The position numbers were made by a program, and so were the translations under genes. Shown here piece after piece: positions 40,078 to 49,782 of a stretch of DNA of 64,000 nucleotides. The notes beneath the pieces were generated by a model. The model had not been told where the DNA came from. It did no database searches and was given only the letters and a program-made list of their open reading frames with translations. This DNA comes from Haliclona indistincta. Taxonomy: Eukaryota; Porifera; Demospongiae; Haplosclerida; Chalinidae. The stretch spans positions 7,432,875 through 7,496,874 of the forward strand of contig OZ024788.1 of the NCBI GenBank assembly GCA_964017065.1, read 5' to 3'. Position 1 is the stretch's first letter. Every line of letters starts with the position of its first letter.

Positions 40078-43000
40078 CAATCAAACTATTCACATACTGA
40101 TTGAGATTCTTTTCTCTCCTCCAAATTAAGAAGAAACATGTAGAAATTAATCACCTGACAACAGATTAGGTTTTTTAAATAGTTTATTTCTCTATATCTT
40201 ACTTTATCATTGAGCCAACATCCTTCATACAGAGTGCATATGTCAGTGTCTGTTAAAGTCATTCTTTGGCTACAACACTCTCCATTCAGCAAAGTAACAA
40301 CTATAGTATTAAAGAAAAATTATCACAACGCCGATTATTTATAATACTTATACCCGAGAGATCTTTAGGTGAACATCCACTAGTGTGTTGAGACAATTCC
40401 CTAAGTGGCAGACGAAACTTGCAAATCTTGCAGATTGCACTCATCACAGTGGATTCATCTGGAGACTACATGAAAACATTGTTATTCAAACGTTGTTGTA
40501 GCAATCATGCCTATGCTTACTTTACTAGTGGTAGCATTACCAGGGCATAATTGAGGAAAAAGTTCTAAGCTGAAATAAAAGTACACATGATGTACATTGT
40601 ATACTCAACAACAAATGTTAGAATACCACTCTTCTAAGTCTGATGCAATTTCTAATGTGAGAGCATTTGGATCTTCCTATAGATGATGCATATAACATCG
40701 GTGATAATAATATTATTACCACATGCACCTTAAATGTTACTCCTCTTGAACAGCATTGTAACAGACACTTGCCATACTAAAAAAGTAAAAGAAAATGAAT
40801 AGAATTAATCTTGATAACTTCAATCATACCTTGCATACAAACAGACCACATGAATTGCTGTCATTTTGTTGCGGGATGTTCTACATAACAAAATACATGT
40901 GGTCGTATCGAAGTACGTATTATCACCATGTACTTTGTGAATTTCTTCTGGCCAAGTACACTCTTTAAAACGTCTTCCCTCAATCAGCAGATAAGCTCTC
41001 AGTAAGGCTCTACAGGGGTTTATATTCACTAATACAAGAACTTTACAGCAAACCTTAGACGAGATGTGTGGTATGTAGCACATATCATAGCATTGAGTTT
41101 CTTGGCTACTATACGAGAATCATATACTTCTATTTGCTGACAACGGAAGTTGACCACCTGAAATGAGGAAACTAGGATAAAGTTATAAGTTGATAATAAT
41201 TTCATACCAGTAGTATGAAGTGATGTCGCCGGTGGTCTAAAACAGGTATAATGAGCAAACCAGAGCTCAAAACAGTATCCTATAAACACAAGAATACTAA
41301 ACTCATAATACATAATATTAACTAGCTTACAGTCAACTGATCACGGTAATGGTTCATGACACTAATACCTGTTCTTTCAACCAGATCAAGAATGTGAGAC
41401 GGAAGGATAACTGAGTTGGCTGAAGCGACTGGATGAAGCTTTTTAACCAAAAGCAAGTACATTTCGACAAACTATAATGCACAAAAAAAATTATTAATGA
41501 ATGAAAAAGAAACTAGCAATAGCAGTAATACCTCAACATGAAGCCACTCGCCATTGATAAGTTGATTCAGGTGTGAATGACTAAGCTGAAATGGAGAGAG
41601 TTTCATCAAGACGTTGCTGTCTGAGACCAAGTCAGCTTCTTCATAAGAAAGTCCCAAATTTGGGTGACCTTGTAGCAAGATATCAATAATAACTTAACAT
41701 TAGAAAATCTGGCAAATTTACCTGTGCAGGTATGTGAAGAAGTGGTGTCCTTGGCATTTTGGAGAGGAACAGAGTCACTACTGATCAGGCAAGGTCTTCT
41801 AGGGTGACACAATGAAGAGCATTGGTTCCCTGCCTTCCGGCAAGAACACCGTTTACTACCACAACCACTTTTGCAGTTGCAAGTGGTAGTAGATGATACA
41901 GCACTGTGTATTGCAGATGACTCAGAAACTTTGAGATTTTTGTGTTCCTGTAAAATGTCTTGCATAATAATCATGTAATTGTATAAATGAGTTTTTGATA
42001 CCTCATCATCTTGTTGACTATTGTGAATGGCCTCGGCTGCACTTTTTCGACTATTCTGATTGGCCTCGGAAGCATTTATTGGCTGGATGTAGTGCTTCAG
42101 TCTGCTGCAGTGCACTCTCCGCTTTAGTGCTTTGTTGGTTTTCAAACATTTCACCTCATAACGCATCTTGCCACACTCACTAATCACCTCATAAGGCCCT
42201 GTCCATCGTATGTCTAACTTGCCTCCCATTCTATGGCTGTTCCTCATGTACTTCATTAGTACATGATCTCCAATCTTCACAGTGGTTTTCGTGTTGTGCT
42301 TGGCATCATAGTATTTCTTTTGAACTTCTTGTGCATGCTATCATAATAAAAATTGTTATACATACGTATGCATTGTAACTCTAAAATACCTTGATGTTTT
42401 TGTGCACTAGATCGTCAACATCCTTCTTTATAGCTGCAAGTGCTTCAACCTTCTCTGTCATGTCACCAATCTCTGTGCTCATTTCACTTGTAGGCAGTTC
42501 CTTTCCAGTGCCCAAGTTTGCCTCACATAGGTGCATCACATAAAATGGGGTCATGCCTGTGCTCTTGTGTTTTGATGTACGATAAGCGAACAATACAGAT
42601 TCAATGTGTCGTTCCCAGTCATGCTGATCATCCTGCACTTTTTTAACTAGTGCATCTACGAGTGTCTGGTTGAATCTTTCAGTCAGCCCGTTTGATTGTG
42701 GGTGGTATGCACTGGTTACCCTGTGTTCCGTTCCTGTTAACTTGAACAAGCACTCATTGATCCGGTTACAAAATTCACTCCCTTGATCAGAAATGACACA
42801 GGGACAAAAGCCATGGCGCAAGAACAGGGTGTACAAAAACTCAGCCACTTGGCTCCCTTCTTTAGTAGGAATTGCCTTAGCCTCTGGCCACTTCGAAAAG
42901 TAGTCGGTCACCGTCATGATATACTTGTTACCAGATGGTGCTACTGGTAAGGGACCCACTAGATCAATTCCTATTTGTTGCCATACACCTTTATTCACTG

Positions 43001-43574
43001 GAATTGGATGAAGAGACAAGGCAGGCTTGTCAAATTTGCGCTTTACACGCTGGCAAATATCACAGGCTGAAATCTGTATCAGAAATTTGGATTAACTATT
43101 TGCACAAAAAGGAAAATTGAGCAACTTACAATTGCAACAACATCAGGATAGATTGTTTTCCAGTAATACCTGGCAGAGACTTGACTAACTACCCTGTCCC
43201 TTCCAAAGTGACCGAGTTCATGAATGGCTCTGACAATGCGTTGCTGCTCACTTTTGCTGACAATCCAAAGGCGTGGCTACATTAACAGTCATGTAACTAG
43301 TGTGCATAGACATACTAGATTGGCATATCACCTGTATCGAGCCTGGATCAGCGCTTTGTTTTTTCTTCATGTGCCCAACATACTGCAGTTGACCGTCACT
43401 GATCTGAAATTCTTTGGAACGGCGTCTAATCAGTAGCTTGTCACTTTTGCTCGAGTTCTCTGGATAGCTCTTATTCAACAGATATTCGTACACCTCTCCG
43501 TACTTTCTTTCTTCAGCGTCAGGCATCGTGCAGCTGGAGTTTTCCACGTGTTCAGAGGTGCCAGCCACACCCAT
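38446..43574 (-). CDS. Ginger1 transposase: integrase-CXC-Ulp1-Ulp1 polyprotein
   Basis: Twenty-eight exons, all splice-phase consistent, give about 1,206-1,209 residues. Exons: 43332-43574, 43130-43276, 42390-43073, 42002-42337, 41722-41947, 41532-41668, 41331-41471, 41208-41279, 41054-41157, 40934-41009, 40830-40880, 40720(or 40729)-40776, 40627-40676, 40521-40569, 40354-40465, 40203-40300, 40098-40154, 39935-40042, 39818-39883, 39673-39755, 39543-39621, 39428-39478, 39285-39364, 39122-39227, 39018-39072, 38832-38921, 38641-38782, 38446-38575. Order of domains: HHCC finger (H100, H104, C134, C137), DDE core (D167, D226, E262), GPY (405-407), CXC motif (about 493-517), Ulp1-like domain 1 (about 580-740) and domain 2 (about 855-1010). 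The C-terminus is acidic and then cysteine-containing. The start is the first ATG of the open frame. It probably cuts and joins the element's DNA in the nucleus; the protease role is unknown in this family. Two donors (exons 10 and 12) are uncertain. Confidence 0.85.
39428..40300 (-). other. Domain: Ulp1/C48-like cysteine protease 2
   Basis: Exons 16-22. The canonical opening CWLNDKVINFYMFLLNLEE spans the exon 16-17 junction. NSFFYPSVQKY follows, then VPICCSNHWMLL with the catalytic His next to Trp, VISYDSL with the Asp, and LQSNDSDCGVFLCK with Gln and Cys. This is closer to textbook Ulp1/SENP peptidases than the first domain. A second complete catalytic set implies a duplicated protease module. 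Confidence 0.85.
40043..40078. repeat. (TAA)n microsatellite inside a transposase intron
   Basis: About eleven TAA repeats in the 55-bp intron between exons 17 and 18. On the coding strand the TTA run replaces the polypyrimidine tract and supplies the TTAG acceptor. Confidence 0.9.
40830..41668 (-). other. Domain: Ulp1/C48-like cysteine protease 1
   Basis: Exons 6-11. The domain shows GEWLHVEFVEMYLLLVKK (compare the WLxDxxIxxY opening of Ulp1), IIPVLDHRRHHFILLVV with the candidate catalytic His, IEVYDSR with the Asp, and IPQQNDSNSCGLFVCK with the oxyanion Gln and catalytic Cys. The opening motif is weak, but the His-Asp-Gln-Cys order and spacing are right. The exon 10 donor was chosen (AAA|GTACAT) because it alone keeps the frame into the Gln-Cys exon. 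Confidence 0.78.
41722..41947 (-). other. Domain: CXC (tesmin/TSO1-like) cysteine motif
   Basis: Exon 5 encodes TCNCKSGCGSKRCSCRKAG followed by NQCSSLCH, the spacing of the CXC repeat found in tesmin/TSO1 and CPP DNA-binding proteins. One copy is seen, where cellular CXC proteins usually have two. It lies between the integrase and the protease domains and may add DNA contacts; that is inference. Confidence 0.8.
42002..43276 (-). other. Domain: gypsy-type integrase (HHCC, DD35E, GPY)
   Basis: Exons 2-4 of the transposase. Exon 2 carries AIHELGHFGRDR and RYYWKTIYPDV, the His half of the zinc finger. Exon 3 opens with SACDICQR (the Cys half), then GIDLVGPLP (first Asp), VISDQGSEF (second Asp) and SNGLTERFNQTL (Glu), with exactly 35 residues between the second Asp and the Glu. 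Exon 4 has DIRWTGPYEV, the GPY/F motif of gypsy and Ginger1 integrases. All catalytic residues are present. Confidence 0.93.
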
Positions 43575-43802
43575 GATGAGGGCGATCGAACGTACACTGC
43601 ACCTTCATGACCTTCGCATGGATACGTGTAGCAATACTAATAGTTGCATGATCTATCTACTACTACTATAATAATTTATATAGTCCGTAGGTAAGAGTGG
43701 TATTTTTGGTTGATGCTTGAGGTATACGTACGCATGACTCGTGTAGTCAACGCGGCGCAGGAGAGTCTCACTCACTCATTATTTTATAGATTAACAAGAA
43801 CA

Positions 43803-43989
43803 GGATACTCAATTCACTAGTGGGATACAGCATTCACTAGAGAACGGTGTATGTGGGATACAAAAATCGCCAGTGATATTTGTACGGGGGTACATGATTC
43901 ACTAGGGAATTATGTACCGGGATACAACGGTCACTAGTGAACTTTGTATGGGGATACATTGAATGGGGGATACACTATTCCCCATGACA
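43803..43989. repeat. Right terminal/subterminal repeats of Ginger1
   Basis: GGGATAC or GGGTAC recurs about seven times, alternating with ATTCACTAG or GTCACTAG. It mirrors the left end in inverted orientation. The last repeat, GGGGGATACACTATTCCCC, leads into the terminal ATGACA. The stretch 43,575-43,802 upstream holds no recognised motif and is the likely promoter region of the transposase. Confidence 0.75.
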
Positions 43990-44400
43990 CCGGCCACGGG
44001 ACGAGAAGCAGCTCACGATCGTCTAGGGTTCCCCGTCGCCGTATCCAACAGCACCACCACGCGGGCGCGAACTTGGCCGTGGTTGGGGCGGTCGAGGCCG
44101 AGCAGATCGTGTACGGGTACCAGGAGCGCCGACAACACTGTTCTGGACGCTGGGAGCGCGCAACTACTCCTGAGGCATCGTCGTCTGGAGATGGGCAAGA
44201 CGTGGTCGCCGGTTTCTCCATTGATCTGGACTACTCGCACTTACAAGAGCAGATGTAGCGAGCGCGAATCGCCAGCCATCACAAGATCAGACGCCATTGG
44301 AGCAAGGTTAGCGTCTTGCCCACATGCTTGCGCATAGTGGCTTGCTCAACCGTTGTTGGTTAAAAGCTGTGTAATTTTGGTTTGATCGCGTGGTTGCCAA

Positions 44401-44454
44401 TGGCTCAGAGTGTTAGTCATTGAATTCTGGTTGTTAGGGGTCGTGTTCGAGTCC
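44401..44454 (+). promoter_or_regulatory. tRNA-like A and B boxes (copy 1)
   Basis: TGGCTCAGAGTG resembles an RNA polymerase III A box and GTTCGAGTCC a B box, 44 bases apart start to start, as in tRNA genes. No convincing tRNA cloverleaf could be closed around them. They may be a remnant of a tRNA-derived sequence in the 5' region of the DIRS element. Copy 2 has both motifs intact. Confidence 0.4.
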
Positions 44455-44459
44455 TCAGC

Positions 44460-47400
44460 TCTTCCTCATTTTATTTTATTTTTTTCCCTGATTATTTTTT
44501 GCTTCTTAGTGGGCAATGTGTGTTGTTCTAGTACCTCTATCTTGTTGGACCTTTGGGTGGTAAGCTGGTCATAGAATGCACCACGGGTCCAAGCGTTGTA
44601 ATAGATGGTTGAGTTTTTAGGTATTGTGGATGTAAATAGTGCTATTGCGTCTTTGATCTTTATGTTATTTTGTGAATAAATACCTGTGAGTTAGCACATT
44701 AATGACTGCCAGGTGACACTTTGTACTAGAACCTTCCTTTTGGGAAGCAATAGAGCCGCTGTATCAATTTGTTTGTCGCGTGTGTATGGTAGATAGTGTG
44801 GTGGGTAGGCTACGTTGGAAAGTTGTTCTGGAGCGTTTGTGATGCAATTGTTCGGATAAAAACAAGTGCCCGCTCTCCATGCTGGTGGTATTTGTGGGCT
44901 TGACCAGTTCAGTCTGGTTCGTCCGCGTTACTTTCATCTTTAGCTACTATCTGTTGCTTCTTACGCGTCCTGGTCGTAGCTGTGTCTCTACTGGCAAGTT
45001 CACCAGCAGTTTCCGGTTCTACTATTCTCTGCTGCTTGCTGCTCCTGTGTCCTCTGTCTATACCGTGGGCATGTGACACGTGGCTTGTGACTCGTCAGAG
45101 TTCTCTTTGCTACTGCTGTTCTGCACGGTTTTGTTCCAAGTTCCTTGAACACCTCGGGTCTTTGTCGTCAATGCTGTGCTGCGTGGTTCATCCCGATGCT
45201 GTGTGAGCAGGGAGACTTGCTGAGCTGTTCAGTGATGTCGGCTTCGCAGCTAGCCTGGAGTTACAGTGTATGTATTATTGGTGCGTGTTGTGTCATGTGG
45301 AGTGTCAGTGTACTGAGCATAGTTGTGTTCGAGTCAGCAGTATGTACGGATAATTATACTGATTTGTGTGTCGTGTTGCGTTGTGTGTTTTGTTGTGGAC
45401 TGTTGCTTCTGTGTGCAATAGGCATGAGGGTGCTGCTTCTTGTTTGCTGTCCTGCGCATACTATCGTATTGTGGTACTGCATATGTTCTTTGTCTTGATT
45501 GTCTTGGTTGTAGGACTTGTACGTATTATGGGTTATTGCGGTTATGATCATACAGTAGTGTGGGTTGTCGTATTCCTTATGTGCATCATGCTGCTGTGTA
45601 TTAGTACTGTGCTGTATGGTGAGGTTCCATATGTCATGTGTTTTGTAGCCCTGTCTCTGGGACAGACTGTTTTGGAGCTTTTAATATTTATCACACTGTG
45701 GGACAGACGGTTTAGGCTGTCTTTGGGTTCGTTTAACAGACTGTCTTTAGGTGCATTGTTGTAAGCTACACCTCAGCTGGCATTTCGGGTGGAGAGATGC
45801 TGGGCTCTAAGCACATTATTTGATGGCTTGTACTTTAGTCCTCACTTGTGTGACTTCTTTCTAAATTCATGGCTGACTCATTGTTAGCAGTAGGGTCATG
45901 CTACATCACTGGCCCTATTTTTTATGGTTTAGCGTAATATTTCTATGACTTTGAGTATGGTTGCTTGGGTAATGTTGCGTAATGTTTCCCATGTGAGTAT
46001 GGGGTTCTGCCTAGGCTGTTTCCAACCTGCCTGTAGTGTGACAGGGCATCTTATGTCTTCATATTGTAGGATGTGAATTCAAATGTATGGCTATTATTAG
46101 TTTCTATGGTTGGTTGTTGACGATGGGGCTCACCCTTCGGCGTCCGGTGGCTGCGGTTGCTGATCACTTGTTTTTATTTTGAGTGGTGCTCTAGTGGTTG
46201 TGAGTCACATTTCCACTCCGCATCCCATTTTCATTCGGCGGTCCTAGGATTATTTTTCCATTCATGTTTCCCTGATCGCTGGTGTTGTTCGCATAATAAT
46301 ATAGGTATGCGTTAGTGGTTTGTGGTGGAATGAGTTATTATTTGCATGGTTGAATGACTGTGTGGACTTTAGTTATTCTGCCTTGTTTGCTTAATGCTTA
46401 TGGCTGTGCAGTGGTTGGGTTGCCTGTACAGGATGTGTTGTTTGCTGTTCTATTGTTAGTGGTAGGCAGTGTCGGCTAGCGGTGTTTGGCAGTACGCATT
46501 CCTTGCTGGTTGCTTGTAGGTGTAATTTCCAATGCCTTTGCAATGGAGTACATTGCGTTTGCCTACTGTTCTTTGCATAAGTCATGTATGCATACTTATC
46601 TTTTTTTGGTGTCTACAGTTTGCTCATCTCCCGTATGCAGGAGGTTGTTTCCTTCTCTATACAGGTCTGTATTGTACTCGTTGGCTTTGCAGTGCAGTAT
46701 GTTTCTTCCTTACCTTTGTGTGTATGTGCTGGCTTTTGTCTGTGTTATGTGCTTTTCTCGGCTGCTTCTTGGTTGCTTTGCCTAATAATTGTGTAGGGTG
46801 TCAGTGGTACCTGTTCCTTGCTTCCTTACCCCCTTACCCATGTGGTTTATTTTGGTTGCTCTTACTATTGTTGTTGCATTTTGCCGGTAGGCATTGTGTA
46901 CTTCACCTTCGTGGCTTCTCATGTCATTGTTGGCATGTTGCATTATGTCGTGGGCCGGCTATTATTCCTTGTCGGGTCGCTATCTGTTTTATCTTGCTGT
47001 TTCGTGTTTGTACTGTAAGTATCGTTACACTCATCAGTACGTATGCTTGGCCTGCTGAGCAATATATTGTTTCCTCCATTGTTAGCACAATGCTGTATGG
47101 GTTACCTGCTGGACTATGTTTTTTCCGGCTAGCTCAATGTTGTATGGGTTTCCTGCCGGACTATGTTGTCTCCTCTCTGTATTGTTAACAGTGTGTAGTA
47201 TGTGTTGCTCTGTTCTATGTTTTGTGCTGTAGTTGTTGCTATTTATTGTCCATGCGTGTTCTGCTTACGCTGTGCAGTACTTAGGTTGTGCTCTATTTAT
47301 TGTTTGTCTCTCAGTTGCATGTGCGTTGCTTGCACTGTGCGGTATGTGTTGGGCTGTATGTGTGGCACCATACTTGATTCTTGTCTATGTAGTATGCACT

Positions 47401-48250
47401 CGCTGATTGCGCTCGCTGTCTTGTGTATTGCACTATCCTATTTGTCTGATGTTATGTGCTGCGCATGTGCTGTGCAGTATAGTGTTTTGCGCTACATGTT
47501 GATTGTTACTTGCGCTGGCTGTATTGTATGTTGCACTTATTGTTTGTCTGTTTTACTTGTGCTGAGTTGTGCTACACACACGCGTGTGTTGTTTCTTGTT
47601 TATATAGTACGCATTGCCTGCATTAGCTGTGCTGTGTGTTATATCATTCCGATTGTGCGATATTCATTGCCCGTGCTGTGTTGTGGATTTGCGGTATGCC
47701 TATAGTTGAATTAGCGTCTACCATACTTGCGCTGTGCAGTAGGTGATGGTTACAATATGCATTGTTACATGTGCGCAGTATACGCGCAGGGTTATGCGTT
47801 TGTGTCCGTCTGTATATATATGTGTGTGTACATGTGTTGTCAAAAAACACGCCTGTTTGCATCTTGCAGTTCGAAAATCTCCACGGAAACACTCTCTGCA
47901 GCTTCTTAACTGAATTTATAGCCCTATGAAGACGTTTTCTGTGCTGGCAAGCCTTGTTCGAGCAGCTAGTCCATGGCTATCTAAAGCTACGTGTCCTTGT
48001 AAGAGCACTTTACGGTATTGTGGGTGTGTCCCCCACCTCCTATCAACGTCGATGTCCTCACTCAGTCTCACATGTACCGTACGTCAGAGCCATTAAGGAA
48101 CGTGCGTGTTGCAGTAATGCATGAGTAGTCGGGTTTAGCTCCTAGTTCAGCGCACGGGTATGTGTTCATTAGAACTCCTGTTTTTTCATTGTCAGGAATG
48201 TCTACGCATAATGTATTGCTTGCTACAGCCTGTTTGAGGCGCACACATGT
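44460..48250 (+). other. T/G-skewed non-coding interior of copy 1
   Basis: Almost 3.8 kb where reverse transcriptase and other genes would be expected. The plus strand is very rich in T and G (TGTTGTGTGTTTTGTTGTGG style) and poor in A. The open frames are short, rich in Cys, Leu, Val and Phe, overlap in several frames and are not kept open the same way in copy 2. No domain was recognised. Degenerate short repeats of types such as GCTGTGCAGTA and TTGTTTGTCT recur between 47.2 and 47.7 kb. Confidence 0.65.
47087..47170 (+). repeat. 50-bp tandem duplication inside copy 1
   Basis: ACAATGCTGTATGGGTTACC and CAATGTTGTATGGGTTTCC start about 50 bp apart, each followed by TGCTGGACTATGTT or TGCCGGACTATGTT. 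The same pair occurs in copy 2 near 54,960-55,043, so the duplication predates the split of the copies. Confidence 0.7.
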
Positions 48251-48279
48251 GGCTGGTTGTGTAGCCTCAGTGTTCGTTT

Positions 48280-48640
48280 GTTACCTTGCGACTTGAGTTT
48301 TCATCCATTGCTTTATGTTTCCCACGAGGCGTCTTGTACTTATGGTTATGGTGGTTACTTTGCTCTGGTTGGTTTAGCTTTCAGTGGCCTTCATCATGGG
48401 CTGATTCTACTATATTTCTGTTTCTTGGGATGTGCTGGCTGGGTTGGCATGTTCATGCTGATAACTCAGCTGTGATGGCCATGATTCTAGGTGGGCTGTG
48501 AGACCTGTTTGTGTATTGCGCTGTCATTCTTTTATTTGTCCCTTTATCGGTGTAATTTGTCAGCTAGGCATATTTTCTGGTATATCCAATGTAGCGGCCG
48601 ATGCCTTGCCTCACAATAGGTTTCACTTGTTTACCATCTC
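48280..48640 (+). pseudogene. DIRS-type RNase H remnant (copy 1)
   Basis: Two RNase H motifs remain in different frames. VHADNSAVMAMI at 48,451 onward matches the DNxAV block, and SGISNVAADAL at 48,576-48,608 matches the GxxNxxADALSR tail that ends RNase H in DIRS and Ngaro elements. A frameshift and stops lie between them. It is immediately upstream of the recombinase remnant, the normal DIRS gene order. Reverse transcriptase, expected just before, was not found. Confidence 0.6.
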
Positions 48641-48869
48641 TTTGCATATTCCTTGGCCCCTATTGCAATTGGCAGCCTCGTTGGGATTGACCAATTGGAT
48701 CGGGGTGTTCATGGCTAGCTTGAGTGCGGTCTCGTTTCACAGTCTATGCTTCCGCGGCAAGACGCTAGGTGGATTCTGGTGTTGATGATAGTTCTATTCA
48801 TGTTTACTTCAATGGTGGTCGCTTTTATCATTACGTCTTACGGGGTGTCTGTCGCTCCTCTCTTACTCT

Positions 48870-49197
48870 CTGATGCCCTGTGTCTGCAGTGCTAGCCTAC
48901 CTTGCAAGGCGTCCTGATACATCTGGTCCTTTGTTTATTCATAGTAATGGTGTTCCATTGTCTCGCTCTTTCCTGGTAAATTCACTTCGCATTGCTCTGA
49001 CTGACGCTGGGATTGACACATCAGGATATAGCGGACATAGTTTCCGAATAGGAGCAGCATCAGCAGCAGCCAAGGCTGGCTTGCCAGACTCGTTGATTCA
49101 ATCGTTGGGCCGTTGGAAGTCTGCTGCATTTCTCTCATACATCAGGATACCAGTTGACCGCCTTGTGTCAGCATCTCGCTTGATAGTGCGTTCTTAG
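48870..49197 (+). pseudogene. Tyrosine recombinase, C-terminal half (copy 1)
   Basis: An open stretch of about 105 codons ending at TAG 49,197. It opens with SAVLAYLARRPDTSGPLF, then SLRIALTDAGIDTSGYSG, the catalytic HSFRIGAASAAA block (His-x-x-Arg), LIQSLGRWKS and FLSYIR with the presumed nucleophile Tyr. This is the DIRS/Ngaro/Crypton type of recombinase. The N-terminal half with the first catalytic Arg is not intact upstream, so the copy is dead. Copy 2 has lost the HSFRIG block as well. Confidence 0.75.
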
Positions 49198-49393
49198 GTG
49201 AGACGGATCAATACATTGTCGAGAGTCCTCGCGGATTGTGGACATATATGAGAGTACTGTTCCTTAGATTGCTGTTGATGTAGAATGTTTGTTAGTTGCC
49301 TATGTGTGTATATAGTTTTCTTTGATTGGTTTGTCTGTAAGATTGAGTTGTCTGTCTATAATATAATTTTTTTTTCTCTCTCTCTTCGTTGAT

Positions 49394-49452
49394 TGGGAGT
49401 GTATAGCGCGTTGAGCTATTGGAGGATGTCATTCTGTCATAATACACTCCCA
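49394..49452. repeat. Stem-loop at the start of the B repeat (copy 1)
   Basis: TGGGAGTGTAT (49,394-49,404) pairs with ATACACTCCCA (49,442-49,452). The B repeat begins inside the loop at 49,424. The same structure occurs in copy 2. Confidence 0.75.
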
Positions 49453-49782
49453 GTGCGAGGCCCCTGTGGGACCTTCGTATCTGTGTGGCTGTGGGCGGGC
49501 TGGGACCGAGCAGGTCTTGTAAAGTGCTAATTGCTGTGTTGAGTGTGGCGTACTGAGCTAATTGCTGCCAAGTACTGCTAGTTGCTGCTAATTGCTATGT
49601 TTGGCCTGGCTGTTAAGTTATGCTAATGCGAGTGCTCGCTGCTCACACCTGCCGGTCCCAGCTCTAGGCTGGCTGACCTGTACTTTATATGTACAGTGTG
49701 CTCTGGGGGAGTGGCCCATGTGATATTCCCAAACCCCTCTCTCCGCTAAATGCGGTTTCGGAGGCCCTGAGATTGGAATTAA
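49424..49782 (+). repeat. Right-end (B) repeat of copy 1
   Basis: Matches B1 and B2 of copy 2 from GGATGTCATTCTGTCATAAT to GATTGGAATTAA, with more differences than B1 and B2 show between them. Only one B is present, directly joined to the satellite. Confidence 0.8.

Larger units (their letters stand above)
37474..43989 (-). mobile_element. Ginger1 DNA transposon, apparently full length
   Basis: A 6,516-bp element flanked by CCGG on both sides (37,470-37,473 and 43,990-43,993). The uninterrupted site is present in copy 2 at 51,885-51,888 (GATGACCGGCCACGG). The ends are TG...CA: TGTAGTAGTAAATCGTG on the left and, reading inward from the right, TGTCATGGGGAATAGTG, followed on both sides by TATCCC. 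The element carries a minus-strand gene with an integrase-type DDE core, GPY motif and C-terminal Ulp1-like protease domains. CCGG target duplication together with a gypsy-type integrase and a C-terminal Ulp1 or OTU protease matches the published definition of Ginger1. No stop or frameshift was found in the reconstructed gene, so the copy may be young. Confidence 0.92.
37286..49782 (+). mobile_element. DIRS-order (Ngaro/PAT-like) retroelement, copy 1, split by Ginger1
   Basis: Removing the internal Ginger1 element leaves about 5,977 bp, closely similar along its length to copy 2. It begins ATAATTTTAC and ends GGAATTAA. It sits inside a satellite monomer with no target duplication: GATTGTT on the left joins CCCATTG on the right to restore the normal monomer. 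The only coding remains are a RNase H-like fragment and the C-terminal half of a tyrosine recombinase. No reverse transcriptase was recognised. Lack of target duplication, RNase H plus tyrosine recombinase, and end repeats like those of copy 2 place it in the DIRS order. Unlike copy 2 it has only one A and one B end repeat. Confidence 0.78.

Noticed and set aside
42381..43019. Integrase as part of an LTR (gypsy) retrotransposon
   Set aside because: No reverse transcriptase, RNase H or long direct repeats lie nearby; the ends are inverted, the target duplication is CCGG and the C-terminus has Ulp1-like domains, which fit Ginger1.
43934..44337. ORFs on both strands just right of Ginger1 (Arg/Ser-rich)
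   Set aside because: They start in the transposon terminus and change frame relative to copy 2; a GC-rich stretch gives long frames on both strands by chance.
44879..47909. Many overlapping Cys/Leu/Val-rich ORFs, some over 200 codons, in the retroelement interior
   Set aside because: They overlap in several frames, come from T/G-rich DNA, and are not preserved codon by codon in copy 2 (52.8-55.6 kb).
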